Shown in pieces: positions 33,083 through 45,437 of a DNA stretch of 64,000 bases. The position numbers and the translations under genes were made by a program. The stretch is from the NCBI RefSeq assembly GCF_022376445.1, contig NW_025954970.1, positions 372,001 to 436,000 on the forward strand, in the 5' to 3' direction. This DNA comes from Fomitopsis serialis. Lineage: Eukaryota > Basidiomycota > Agaricomycetes > Polyporales > Fomitopsidaceae. Each line of letters begins with the position of its first letter. Position 1 is the first letter of the stretch. The notes under the pieces were generated by a model that searched no databases, had not been told where the DNA came from, and was given only the letters and a program-made list of their open reading frames with translations.

Positions 33083-34968
33083 TTACGGCTCAGACCTGAC
33101 CCCCCTCGGAACAACAGTCCGTGAAAGTCGCTCGAACAGCTCATCTGTGATCCATCGTAAGTTTCACACTTCATAGCACGCGAGGTACTACTGCTCACCG
33201 TCGAACGCCGATGTCTCTGTGAACTCGCTCGACACCAGATATGCATGGATGTGCTCGCCTAGGTCTCGCGAGATGGGCACCAGTCTTCGAGAGGCGTTCG
33301 TCCCGAGCATCTCCGCCGACGTCAGATTATACTCGGATTCGTCTTCATCCTGCGTTGAGCTGCTCTCGCTACCCAGCTCTGGGATTTGGTCCTTTCCATC
33401 GGATTCTTCATCCTCAGGGCCATCGATTTCCTCATTGGATGCTGAGTCTTCTTCATCGCAGCTCCTAGAGTCCTCGTTCTGTCGCATGTGTTCCTCGCGT
33501 TCGCCTTTCAAGGTAATTGAGGACAGTTCGTCACTCGCAACGACTCGCCACCACAGTGCAGGCCCACATAAACGGGTGCCCGGTATTCCTTCATCAGTGA
33601 CTTGCACACCCTCTCCGACGGAGATGACGCTCAGAGACGTAATCTTGTCCGCGATATCCACTGCTAGGTTGTACGCCGCAGACCGCCAACGGAAGAATTG
33701 AAGGCCACTGCCGATGACCTGGTCTTCGCCAATGCCCTGCGCGATCACATTGTCCCATCGGCGGCGGCACAGGTGCAGGGCAACCAAGGGCAATCGGGAT
33801 AACGCTGAGAGTGTCTCTCCCTACATCATAGCACGCCTCAGCTTCGAGTTAAATGGAAGCAATGCCGGCTGACACACCGTCCAGTTTCTTCTGACTTCGG
33901 CCATGCTCTCTGATGATGACAGTGTAAGGTCGAGATAGCGAACGTTTGGTGCGGATCGGATGAACTCCGGCCAGAAATCGGTGTCCAGCACCACGGGGAG
34001 GCGTCGTAGGGAAAGAATGACGGGCGACGTACGCTGTATGGTTGGCAACGTTCGCCGCGCGTTTGTACTGTTGCACACCCAATCCACCATGAGCCATCGT
34101 ACTTTGCCTGCCATCTCCCACTGCGAGAAATCCAAACTGGTTCCGTAAGCATGGTCAAGCGACACCCAACTCGCGCTCCCGGGGGTGTTTCTTTGAACCC
34201 AGTCCTCGATGTCTTGAAATTGGATTGTCTTGACAGCGGGGAATGCGCGGATCAGTGTGGCCACAGAGACATTACTACGCTCAACCTTTAGCTCCGTGAC
34301 CTCTGGCCACTGCTTTGTGGGAAGGCTAGAGTTACTGCTATCAGCAGAGTGGACCAGTTGGTTCGCGATACGGAGCTTGACGAGTTGGAGCGAGCGGACG
34401 CTTCGCAGAACAGGTGCGGAAAGTAACGGGGTTCCATCGTGACAAGCTAGCTCTGAACCGGTGTCGAATCCATGTAGGCTGAGCCGGCGAGGCATGCAGG
34501 ACAGACGCCCCACGACCTCGAATGAGGCGGAGGTCAGATCTCGTAATTCGACATCCAACAGCCAGCTCATGCGGCATATCGCAGCCGCTACGCGCGGCTG
34601 AGCCTCGAACAGACGACCCGCTGCTTCGAGCCGCAGTGACTTGAGGTTAGGGGCGCGTTCGAGCACATCCGCGAGGAAATGAACGGTGGAGAAGTTTCCC
34701 GCCTCGATATCACCGAATCGAGCGTTGAAGGCATGCCGAGACACTGTGAGAGCGCGTACGAAGTGCAGACGGTTGGGTACGTCAGCTAGCAGGTACCTGC
34801 AGATCCTCTTCACCTGCTCGGCCCACTTGATGTCGATCGTCGACAGCGCCTGACGTTTGGCGAGGGGGTGAATCCTACGGGACGCCAGAGAGAGTTCAGA
34901 CTTTCGCGTCGTTCGAGATATGAAATGACTGCGGAGAGAGAATAATCGTCGAGGTCGGAAAAACGCAT
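33083..34968 (-). pseudogene. F-box protein with acidic C-terminal region, copy 3, frameshifted in the F-box
   Basis: Exons 34968-33878, 33820-33199 and 33144-33083, introns 57 and 54 nt, equivalent to those of copies 1 and 2. The start MRFSDLDDYSLSAVISYL is in one frame and SELSLASRRIHPLAKRQALS in the next. One base is missing between 34897 and 34898 in the middle of the F-box, compared with copies 1 and 2. The rest is open for more than 560 codons: LVALHLCRRR, ITSLSVISVGEGVQV, acidic SCDEEDSASNEEIDGPEDEE, TNASRRLVPISRDLGEHIHA, ending RTVVPRGVRSEP. With the base restored the product would be about 591 residues. The long intact remainder means the lesion is either very recent or a sequence error. 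Confidence 0.7.
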
Positions 34969-35770
34969 GGGGGGCGCCGCGAGCGATGCCCGATGATCGA
35001 TGAGGAGAGAAGCTCGGGGGAGGAGGAGGGTAGGTATTCCATTGGTCACGACATCTAGACGCCTCGGCGCTTTCAGCACTCACTACTAGGTACTAGGAGT
35101 CCTACTATCATAGTTCGGAAACACTCCGGTTTTGTGCACTACAGGATCCATGGCTAAAACCTGGGAGGAATCCTTCGAAAACCCGGTTGCCTGAGGCCAG
35201 CGCAACGATGCCAGTACTTGCGACGGACTCCGCAGATACCAGGTTGCAACCTTGCAAGGACATCTGACTCTTGAGTCGGGACGACGCGTCAACACCTGAT
35301 GTGTCGTTCAATGTTCATCCTGTCATCCTAACGCTAAGTAATCAAGTAATCCGATCCGAGTCTGATGTTACATATGGCATACTGTTATTCTGAATGTTCA
35401 CGAGTGATAATGTGGAATACAGCGTGCCTCACACCATCACTGTTGAGCGTGCAGAATCTTCAAATGAGTCTCACTGTTGATCCTAAAGTTGACAAGAATG
35501 GCGGCGATGCTGCCTAATCAGTCCGGCAGCGAGCAAAGCACCAAACGGTCATACAGCAGACGAGATTGGGACACTAGTAAGCACGCACCTATGAAGTTCG
35601 CCGCTAGCTTATAATTCCCTATAATGCTCCAGACAGTTTGCTGGCTCACATTGCACGTTGTCATCTCCTTCGCTTGCCTGCTATGGCCCAGGATGAAACA
35701 CTGCAACCTACAACTTGAACATACACTGCATATACACGTCCTGTACTCTCGATTTCTCCACGGGGCTCCT
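34969..35770. other. Intergenic region
   Basis: About 800 bp between the F-box cluster and glyoxalase gene A. Nothing supported on either strand. Confidence 0.4.
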
Positions 35771-36582
35771 TCACTCATCCCCAGGTCCGAGCACGACCCT
35801 CGGCGGGATGACCTCAATCCAATACCTACCCAAATGCCAGATCAGCCGCCACCGTCCACTCGACCGAAAGGACTCACCCATCAGGATCCAAGATGAACGC
35901 GATTTCCTTCATCCGGCCGTCCGTCAGCTTCTTCTTGAACGTGACGCCCAGCTTCTCGAAGCGCTCGCACGCGGCGGCGACGTCGGGGACGGTGATCGCG
36001 ATGTGGCCGAAGCCCTTGCCCGGGTCGCTGTTTCCTGAGGCGTAACCGGAGAAGGAGGAGTCCGACTCGGTGCCGTGGTTGTGCGTCAGCTCGAGCACGC
36101 CTGAGGTTCGGTGTGTGAGCGGATTCGCGGGCGCGAGGCGCGGGAGACGGAGGATAGGGAAAGTCGCAGGGCTGAGATATTATAGCGCACCTTCACGGTT
36201 GAAACGTGAGTCTTTGAGCCCCTTGGCGGGGTGGGTGCCCCCGGAGTGGTCGTATGCGAGGAAGTAGAGTGTGAAGGATTCGAACTTGTAGTCTAGGGTC
36301 CGGAGTCTCCGTGAGCGCCAACAAGCGATCTCTGGCGGAAGAGCGTACGGGAGAGAAGCGTCATGCCCAACACCTAGGTCACGCTGAAAGGTCAGCATCC
36401 GCATATAGCCACGTCCATGCTCTGACTCTGACAACGCACCTCGGTGTAGAACTTTATCGACACCTCCGGGTCCTTCACCCGGACCATGGTGTGGTTAAAC
36501 TGCGGCGACGGCCTTCAGCCAACTCTCCCCCGACATCGCCAAATTCCCGCACCTGGTATCCTGCGGTCTCTGCACTGGGCAT
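35771..36582 (-). CDS. GLO1: Glyoxalase I (lactoylglutathione lyase), copy A
   Basis: Converts the hemithioacetal of methylglyoxal and glutathione to S-lactoylglutathione; cytosolic metalloenzyme. Six exons: 36582-36553, 36499-36440, 36373-36349, 36292-36191, 36100-35878, 35825-35771. Intact, 164 residues. All four metal ligands expected for the family are present: His in [10 protein letters not shown], Glu in [14 protein letters not shown], His in [11 protein letters not shown] and Glu in [18 protein letters not shown] and [13 protein letters not shown] are textbook GLO1. It differs from copy B by [12 protein letters not shown] after exon 2 (B has [10 protein letters not shown]), by one extra intron (36101-36190) and by a different C-terminus ([12 protein letters not shown]). 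Head-to-tail with copy B, about 570 bp apart. Confidence 0.88.
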
Positions 36583-37152
36583 GGTGGCTGGGCGATCAAC
36601 GAGGAGGAAGGGTGAGTGCGAGAATGCTTCGCGAGGCCCATGGGTGGCTTATATTGGAGCGGCGGAGAGCGACGGCGGGACAGTATAACCACGATGATGC
36701 AATCCTTCCTGGATCGATTGGTGTTACCCGATCTGGCAGTACTATCGCTTGCACCGGAAGCCTGAGGTCGCCGCGCCGGAGCGCGTTGTTCCAACGTTGT
36801 GGGTTGAGCTCGTCCACGTCTGTTCCGAGATGAACGATATGTAGCTCGAGGTGCGTATACCGACGACGTAACGGTTATTATACGGCTGCTTGGGAATGGA
36901 GCCAGTGCGCGGAACCGGCGCATGCTGCGCCTAGTAGGTTGTCTATTCTCGCCCACAGCGACTTCTCAAAACCTGCGGATCGGGAATAGTGCAATGTGTT
37001 ATCTTTGCTGTGACCCAGTTCGCCTTGTCTTGCTCTCATTGCATGTGGAACTAACCATACACACTCTGTTCTTCGATATCTTCGTGACCGCAAGTGTTCC
37101 CCTCAAAGCCTCCCTATCGTACAAGCCGTACCCGTGTCGACGTCGTTTATGT
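36583..37152. other. Spacer between the two glyoxalase genes
   Basis: 570 bp holding the promoter of copy A and the 3' flank of copy B. No gene seen; short frames on both strands have no motif. Confidence 0.4.
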
Positions 37153-37865
37153 TCAGAAGCCGTTGGGATAGTAGCCATTGACGACCTCGATCCAGTAACT
37201 GCCATGCACCAAGGTAAGAAACTCTGACATCGAAAGCGTTCGCCGCACACGTACCCGTCTGGGTCCAGAATAAAGGCAATGTCCTTCATCTTCCCGTCGG
37301 AGGGGCGCTTCTGAAACTTGACGCCCAGTTTCTCGAACCGCTCGCAAGCTTTCTCGACATCCTCAACGACAATGGCGATGTGCCCAAAACCGCGGCCGGG
37401 ATCGGAGTTGCCGTTGGCGTAGCCAGCAAAGTTGGAGTCGCTCTCGGTGCCGTGGTTGTGCGTCAGCTCGAGGACTCCCTCGCGCCCCTTGCGGGTGACG
37501 CTGTCGGTGATCTCGTTGCCGTAATTATAAACGAGGAAGTAGAGCGTGAAGGTCTCGTGGACTTTCCCTACGAACGCAAAGGCATTCAGTGTGGTGCAAT
37601 ACAAAGCTTATTACGAGCCGACGTACTCTCCGCCAAGTCCATGCCGAGGACCTAGATCGACGGTGATCGACATACATCGGGGACACTAGACTGCCTCAGG
37701 ATGCGGCGTACCTCGGTATAGAACTTCAGAGACGCCTCCGGATCTCGCACACGCAGCATCGTGTGGTTAAACTGCGGCGCGAGGCATCAGAAGAACCGTC
37801 GAGGAGCGTCCGACGCCTGATCGAACGCCTACCTTGAAGCTGGCTGTCTCAGCAGTGCGCGGCAT
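37153..37865 (-). CDS. GLO1: Glyoxalase I (lactoylglutathione lyase), copy B
   Basis: Five exons: 37865-37833, 37771-37712, 37651-37627, 37567-37255, 37198-37153. Intact, 158 residues. Starts [20 protein letters not shown]; contains [52 protein letters not shown] and [20 protein letters not shown]. Metal-binding His, Glu, His, Glu are all present. It lacks the intron after RKGREG that copy A has. Its VLGMDL matches the family consensus better than copy A, so B is probably the ancestral form. Both copies detoxify methylglyoxal in principle; the divergence between them may mean different expression or substrate. Confidence 0.9.
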
Positions 37866-38205
37866 TTTGGCGGTCGCTGAGTGCGCAAAGTATCTCCACT
37901 GGTGCGCGAGAAGGGGCGAGGAGGTACGAGGCCGGTTGAGGGTCAGTCTGGCAGCCCTTATTGGGGTGAGGAAGGGCGCTCGGGGTGCGAGCATGGGGTC
38001 CGGAGACACAGGGAGCTCCGTCGCGGGATGCAAGACATGACGCGACGCGACGCGCGTGACGGGCCAAACACGCACACACACGACGCGCCTCCAGCGTGTT
38101 GAAGTGGACACGTGAGCAGCCTTATCAGTTTCCTCTTCCACCATCTTCATCTCTTCCCTCTTCACCCGTCTCCTCACACGAACCACTCGCGTCCGCCCGC
38201 CGTCC

Positions 38206-41200
38206 ATGCCCCCGACCTCGCCGCCGCTCTCCGCGGCGAGCCCGTCTCCCCCGCGCCCGCGAGTCATCCCATCAAGTTCCGCCGCAAGAGCCTCAACGCG
38301 TCGGACGTGACCCGGACGAGGCGCGCCTCTCCGTCTACCCGGCGCACTCCCCGCCGAGCGCGTATCCGTCCTCGCCACCTCTCAGCGTCTACACACCCTA
38401 CGCATACCACTCGTCCAACGACTACTCCTCCGCATCGTCGTCTCCCATCGCCTCGTCCCTCGCACTTGGCAGCATGCCCAGCTCCCCCGTAGAGCGCCCG
38501 CATATACGGTACGAGTCGAGCCCCATACGCGAGCCGAGCCACTATGCCATCAGACATCCCCTCCCTGGGGAAGAGCCACGACGGTACGGTTCCTCTCATG
38601 AAAACTTCCTCGGACTGGACAACTTCCAGTTTGGATCGGCAGTCGGGAAGGCGAAGTACCCTGGGCCACTTACGACGACCGACTATCGCTCGCGTGCATA
38701 TTCATATGCCTATTCTTCGCCCAGCGAGATCTCGGAGGACCCACCAGTTGTGTCCGATTTCGAGATGGGAGCGTCAGTAGATGGTGAGTTTTCGTGACTT
38801 TTTTTTGCTATTTTCTATGGTGGACAGGATGGGCGGGTGCCACTGGTCGGCTGTGAATTGAACATCGAGAAGGGGCCGAAGATACCTTGTGGCAGGACTG
38901 GCGTTTGCCCTGGCGTCTGTCGACCAAGACCCGTCTTTCTCACGTTGACGGGAATTGGTCGACCGAACGTAGCTCTCGGGGTGGTCTGTTGGGATTTGCC
39001 ATCGCTTTCGCGTCTCGCTGCAGGAGAGTACGGGCGGATGTTTTGAGGTGGATGAGTCGTGTTGCAGGAGAACATGCGTCCGTCGCGGCGTCTGCTCTTC
39101 TGCGCCTCGCCCCTTCCATTTCCTCACATGGCCGTGCTCAGTTCTCAAAGTGTCGCCTGATTGGCTTCGTTGCGCGGGTTCTTCCTGCTATCGAGCCGGT
39201 TATCGCGCATCTGAGCATCGTGCAGTCCTTGGTTCGCGCGTGGCTCACAGCTCATGTGGGTCGTGCAGTGAGGTGGGCATGGTGGGTACTATCTTTACTG
39301 TGCGTATCGGACCACACAGCAGGGAAGTGGCCACTTGATGGGCGGTCCGGTCCTTCGGTGTATGATTGGGTTCCGCATTGCCCCGACGCCTGCAGTGCAG
39401 GACACATCTCCCACCCAGTCAGACGATGAAATGGAGGCGGTCTGCTGTGTATATGCGCCTCTTTGCAAGCAAGAAGGCTACGGCGTGACCCTAAGCCCCA
39501 GTCTTCAGGACGTGGTCATCTCGACATCTCGACACTTTCTCTGCTCCCCATATCTCGCTGTGGCATCGTTGACTGCGGTGTCTGCACATCGCATCTGTCT
39601 CAGCTCCATGCATGATGAGCTCAACAGCTGACTGAACTCCGCCCCCCTAGCAGATCCCATCGACGATTCCGAAGAAGACGCGGACATGGACATGGACTGC
39701 ATGTCCCTTCCACGGCGCATCTCATTCTCCACCTCTTGCGAGCGAGATAAGCCGTTCATCGCCCCGCGCCCCATGCTCGCGACGCGGACGGCGAGGAGCT
39801 GCCCGCCGATCAACGACCTATTGACACCGGCGACCTTACCCGTATCTCGCCCGTTCACGGCAGAGGCGGAGACGACGTCGTGTTTGTCGATCGCGTCGTT
39901 ATTATCGTCGCCGTCCTGCGACTTACCTGAGTCGTCTCCTACGCCCTCTTCGTATGTTCATGCGGTGTCTGCTTCGCCGCCGTCGAATACGGCAGTGTCG
40001 TGTTATTCGCCTGAACCAGCGCCGCCGACGAGAGTCAAACCTACCTCATCGTTGTATGCGTTGCTAAACCCTGTGGATGAGCCCTATGTCTCTCCTCAAC
40101 CTCCTGCCAACGTCACACATGCCGCACCAGCCGGAGATAGCGCAGATGGTCTGTTGTGCCTGTGGTGTCACTCGTGGAGGAAACCAAGCGCGAAGCTCTT
40201 GACGAAGTCATTCTCGACGCCGAAGCGCTCAGTGTGGAGCCCACCGAGGATGAGGTGTGCCTAATACATTGTCTCGTTGAGGACTTGGCTGATTGATATT
40301 TACCTGTCGTACCAGGTCCTTTCACGTTCTCCGAGACCTTCCTCACCTCTCGTACCCTTGACGCCAAGTCGACCCTCGACACCAGTTAGGCGCCCTACGT
40401 CTCCTCTGGAGCGTGCATCCTCTCCTCTCAGCCAGCTGTCCTCCCCACGATGTTCTCCGTCTGTCCTTCGTCGTCCGTCTTCGCCGCTCAGCCGTCCTTT
40501 GTCTCCACTCGATGACCTCCCGCCGTCATCTCCCATTTCCTCGCCTATCACGGTGCGCGCACGATCGGTACGCTCGCGTTCGCTGAAGGCCATGACGGCA
40601 TCGATACCCTCCCGGCTCTCCTCGCCTATGTCGTCCCCGCGTCTCGCGTCGCCTCTGTCGAGTCTTCCTTCGTCACCTGTTCTGCAAGGCTTGGACGCTA
40701 GTGATCCGATACCCGTCGACGACCCTGAGGTTGATGATGTCTTACGATTGGATGAAAGCGATGCCATGAGCGTGTCCGACTTCGAGCTGTCAGTCGAACC
40801 TGCACCGTCACGTTCGCGTTCTGTGAGCGTACGTTCAAAGGTCCGGAGAATACTGTCAAAGTCAGGTCGCGGTCCCGGCTGCGGCAGCAACGGTCGACGC
40901 GGAAACGGAGCCGGAAGCTACGGAAGTGACGCCCCCATCCGAACCAGTTGCGACGACCTCGACACTCCGTCGGTCGAAGGCACAGGCCAAGTCGAGTCAG
41001 GCTCGGTACAGGAAGCGGACGACAAGCCGGCCAGAGCCAAATCCGCGAAGCCTGCGCCGACTCACAAACGACGCAAGGAGGCGACGGGTGGGCCTATCAA
41101 GAAACGCCCCAGGGTGATTCTCTCGGATGACGAGTCCGACGAGGAGGAGCCGCAACCGCAGCCGCCCGCGCGGAATAGCGCGAAGTCGCAAGCGCAAGCG

Positions 41201-41965
41201 CCGGTGGTGACGCACACGAAAGCGGAGAGCAGCGAGAAGGAGAACGAGCGACGGTCGTCGGTTGGTGCGGAGAAGCAGCGCACTAACAAGGCGGAGGGCA
41301 ATAAACCAGCTCCTGTCAGGAAGAAGCGGAGACCAGACGAGGAGGACGAGGAGGGCAGTGCGCCGGTCGAAGCCAAGAAAGCTCCGCACACGTCAAGGGC
41401 TCGTAAAGCTGCGGCGTCGGAGTCAAAACCTTCCGCGCCAGTCCGGGAGGTCGACCTGTCGTCGCTTCCCCTACCCTCGCGGAGATGCAGGGTATGCTCA
41501 TCGAGAGCCTCGCTACCTCTCGCGCCTCTTCGCTCCCAGCGTCCTCTCTGTACACCGCGATGATGTCCAGTCGGCCCGCGCTGAAGGAGTACCAGAGCTC
41601 ACGGCACGAGGGCCTGATGGACAAGAAAGAGTGGGTAGGCGCCATCGAGGACGTGCTCGAGGCTGGGTGCTCGTCTAGTGGTGTCTTCGGGAAGGTGGAA
41701 AGTAGTCTCAAGGTATGTCTGCTGCGCTGTGACGTGCCGGGAGCAATGTCTAATCAGTTTGATTTCTGCACGACAGGACACCGACCATCAGCTGGAAGCT
41801 CAGTGGTTCTACGTGCCTGAGAAGGACGAGGACCAAGAGCGTGCGATGCTCATCCGGAGCATGATGCCCCGTCCGGGGAAGAGAAATGAGACGAAGAAAT
41901 CCAAGCAGTATTACTGGCGCCCGCTCGGCAAGATCTCCAGGTGGGATCCCGAGGACGATTTGTAG
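38206..41965 (+). CDS. Long Ser/Pro-rich, probably nuclear protein of unknown function, several frame breaks
   Basis: Coding blocks run in order on the plus strand. HPIKFRRKSLNASDV leads to DEARLSVYPAHSPPS, then SYAYSSPSEISEDPPVVSD up to a GTGAGT donor near 38783. After an unusually long intron (to about 39652) comes DDSEEDADMDMDC with Ser/Pro-rich sequence; then EETKREALDEVILDAEALS, an exon of SP/RP repeats (40314 on), a basic KRRKEATGGPIKKRPR with DDESDEEE, and a conserved-looking C-terminus. That C-terminus reads AEMQGMLIESLATSRASSL, WVGAIEDVLEAGCSSSGVFG, then (after the intron at about 41713-41777) QWFYVPEKDEDQERAMLIRS and KQYYWRPLGKISRWDPEDDL. Single-base breaks occur near 38309, 40149 and 41466. 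The charged Ser-rich body and NLS-like KKRPR suggest a nuclear protein. I recall the C-terminal block from uncharacterised agaricomycete proteins but know no function. Confidence 0.55.
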
Positions 41966-43043
41966 GCCCCCGCATACCATTCCTTAATCGAGTCTCGTCG
42001 GACTATTCACGTCGTATGGTACACGCGTAAGTTATGGTTTCGTATTCGTGCTAATCGTACTGTAGCCTTGCGCTTTGTCTGTGTTTTGTCGATGGTAGCA
42101 ATCTCGTTATGTACTTGCCTGTAGGGCCGAGCAAGCATGCAAGCTAGTGTATGCCATACGCCGTGTTGTCAAGCTTGTCATCGCCAGTCCTATATAGGAA
42201 TCGAAGCACAATGTGCGCAATTGAGTGAGCATTGGGACTTTATCTAGAACGCTCTCGTCCGCTGACTCTCCAGTTCTATTAGCTCTCACCTGCTCCAGGC
42301 CTCTGTTCGTGGCAGGTACCGTACCTATTGGCTAAGCAAGCACGGTACTTCGGAGGCTTCTAATACTCCCTCATCTCGTAAAGCGTCCCCTTGAATCAGT
42401 GCTGTACATGCATCGCAGGCCGTCGTCTTTTAGTCGTCTTCGACATTCTAAGATCCTCAGGCTTTCTGGCAGAACTTTTTCTAAGTCGACAGTTCATCGA
42501 CATCGATGGGCCCATTGACATTACGCTGATAGTTAGTGCATACGTGTCAGCCGCGGTGATAAAAACGGGTCATTAAGACGGCACGCTGTTCACAGAAGGT
42601 GTCCTCGGGAGCAAGGTACGGTGCTAAACTTGTATTTCCTATGGATGTCGGTGGACTGATCGAGCACTATCTTAGCAAGGAGACCATTCATTCACCTCTA
42701 AGTTCCATGTCATGTCGGCAGTGTGGCTTATCTTCGAAGGGAGCCTGCTAACATCAGTATGGCATCCGCAGCATCCTCGGTGCCGTTCTGTCATGTCCGT
42801 TGCTGGTAATAGTTCTCATTCATTCGGAACCCGCGGTGTAGTCAAATTCACTGGATGCCACGAAGCTCCCAGGTGGTACGTAACTACCGCTGTCCTCAAT
42901 CAGGGTGCCAGAGGTGGCATTGGGCCCTCCTGGACTGCGGGGTGTCGTTCATGGGCCATCACATCACCGTCTGTGTTGTGCATATAAACTGCAGCCTCCT
43001 GGTGGAAGACAAACAGCCTACCGACCTACTGCAAAGTCGTGCA
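41966..43043. other. Intergenic region
   Basis: About 1.08 kb without a supported gene; short frames only. It contains the promoter of the DUF6533 gene at its right end. Confidence 0.4.
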
Positions 43044-44774
43044 ATGTCTAGCGAAAGCCAAGAGATTACGGGCGTTCTGAACTCAACGTGAGTGTACACT
43101 GGCTACTGCTACGTCTTGCTGCTGTTGAGATGATCAGCATGTGCTGACTCACTGGACTCAGTTTCGTCACCAACTGTTGCTATATCTCCTCCTTAGGTGC
43201 CGAGTCCGCGTCACAACAGAAATTATGCTCGAAGCTGACTGCAACGTCGACATTGTCGTACCAGCTCTTTATGTCTTCGACCAGTGCCTCAATTCCGGAC
43301 GAATCATCGAATATTTGTGGCAAAGGAAGATGACGGCCTCAACGGCGCTTTTCGTGCTATTGCATATATCTGCATTGCTCACATTGCTGTTCGATGTCGC
43401 TGTATTGACAATAACGGATTGTAAAGTATGTCTGCTTCCTTCATGATCAAGATGCACGTCTGGTCACTGACAGCGTCGATTCCTGTCTAGACGTGCGCTG
43501 TGTCATGTCCTTGACTTCCTGACTTGAAAGACGACCCTCTGTCGCGCAGTGGCTACGCTTTGACAATCATGTTCGAGACCTGGGAGGCAGTGCAGGGTAT
43601 CGTCATTGCAGGTACCGTCTTAGCAGCCATCCACATGCGCAGCACTGATGTTTGTTCCTCAGCAATCACTGCTCTACGTGTTTATGCTATCGGTGGCCGC
43701 GACTGGAAGGTAACTGCTGTAGTCTTTATACTGCAACTGCCATTTGTGGCGGAGGTTCTCGTAAGTGAATCGTGTGATCATATCCATGTCTGCTGAAAAA
43801 AGACGTAGTATGACTGCTCCTTGCTTGTGACTTACGTCGTCGCTCCGCCTGTCGGCTGCGTCTTTCTTGTCTCCAACGCACGTCTCTATAATAAGTGAGT
43901 CCATCCCATGCATTAAGGTACTGATTCTGATTGCCCGTCCGAGTTCTAGACGTACGTATAAAGGCCGTCTATACGTGACTGAATGATTCAAAGGGATAAT
44001 CTAGTCAACCTCTTGGGCGTAGTCACAGTCCTAGTGGCCGATGCAATCGTGCTGGTGGTCACTTGGAGACACACCTATGGCATGAAGAAAATGGCCGCTG
44101 CTGCTCATCTGGATGTATCACTGACGAGTCTGCTCCTCCGAGACGGTGAGTGATATCGATTGAAATCGCATCCGCGTCTTTTCTGATGTGGGTTTGGAAG
44201 GCACGGTATACTTCAGGTGAGATATGTACAGGGCTACGCACAAGGGATTGTCCTGACAATTCTTACAGCATACGTTTGATTCTCGATCTACTTTCACTTC
44301 TGATGCAATACACAAACGTATGCTGCGTCCTTGTCTGGCTTCTGCTTGACTGACTTCAGTTTTACAGGAAACCGCGGGCATCGATAACTTCATCACGCCG
44401 TAAGTTTCCGCTTACTCCTTGCTCGAGGTGTGCACCTCACACGATCATTCCCGTCTAGTTTCCTCGCCATGCTCCTATCGCGCTTCTTTCTGAACCTTCG
44501 TGACGTCGCGCTCGTTCCAAACGCCAGTGGGCAGACTAAATCTTCGCAAATGTCCGACATAGGCTTCGCACACAGCCACCATCAACTAGGAGGCTCCCTC
44601 ACCCATGGTCTACGCGATGTCCGCGAAACAAGTGATGAAAGCGATAGCAACGCGCATCTCGGCGCTGACGTCTCAGAAGAAAGCGGTGAGCTCGAAGGTC
44701 ATGAGCACAACGGGGAACAAGATGGTATCATCGAATTGGTTAGGAGATCTTCGACACAAAATCCAGTTGCGTAA
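43044..44774 (+). CDS. DUF6533-family multi-pass membrane protein
   Basis: Twelve exons give an intact 353-residue protein: 43044-43087, 43162-43196, 43265-43425, 43491-43501, 43550-43611, 43663-43760, 43809-43894, 43994-44145, 44201-44216, 44269-44317, 44368-44399, 44459-44774. Family-type sequence in order: GRIIEYLWQRKMTASTALFV, HISALLTLLFDVAVLTITDC, AITALRVYAIGGRDWKV, LLVTYVVAPPVGCVFLVS, VVTVLVADAIVLVVTWRHTY, then TPFLAMLLSRFFLNLRDVAL. This is the arrangement of the large agaricomycete DUF6533 family: about seven helices, an ALRVYA motif, and a hydrophilic tail. The tail here is Ser/Glu/His-rich. Two micro-exons (11 and 16 nt) are required. The join at 43894/43994 uses a weak CAAAG acceptor and is the least certain. 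Cellular role unknown; receptor-like topology has been proposed for the family. Confidence 0.8.
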
Positions 44775-45430
44775 TCTAGCGTGACTATCCGTCCAGGTTC
44801 GAAGCTGTTGCATAACTCTGTCGCAGGCTCGTGGGCTGTAGCCTTGCACCTAATGTAAGGATCTAAACCCATACTACGTACGATTTATTGACCATCTCAA
44901 AAGTCGGCTCGACCATGTCGCCGACATCGCCGACAAATACCATACTTATCAGAAGTCACATACAGGGAATCTGAAGGATGTCATGATGCTATACACCGCG
45001 GCACCAGCGCTCAATGACACGAGTTCGAAATTCCCACTGAGCCTCAGTGTTGTAGCCGCGGGGGGACATGTTGTGTACTTATCTCTCAGCTGCAGGGTAT
45101 CCGTCTCACACACCCGCGGCCGCATACTATACACGTCCCAGGTATGTCAACGCAGAGCTCGCGACTCGTAATCTCCTATCCACTCATCATAATCTCCTAT
45201 TCACTCATCATCAATGCTCCAGACTACGTGCTATGATGAATCAGCCTTGAGTCGAAGCGATGGAACTAGGAATCTACGGTCGGCGCGATGCGCCATTGGC
45301 GCTAGGGGGGCTGAGCAGGCGGCCTCACAATTGCCCACTTTACGGTTGCCATCATCTTGTCAATATAAAGGTATGTGACTACTAGCCATCTTTGTCCAAA
45401 GACACATCTGAGCTTCTGAAGTCCCACATC
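44775..45430. other. Intergenic region with a short direct repeat
   Basis: About 650 bp. A near-perfect 19-nt direct repeat (AATCTCCTATCCACTCATC / AATCTCCTATTCACTCATC) occurs at about 45170-45210. No gene seen. Confidence 0.4.
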
Positions 45431-45437
45431 TATCGTC

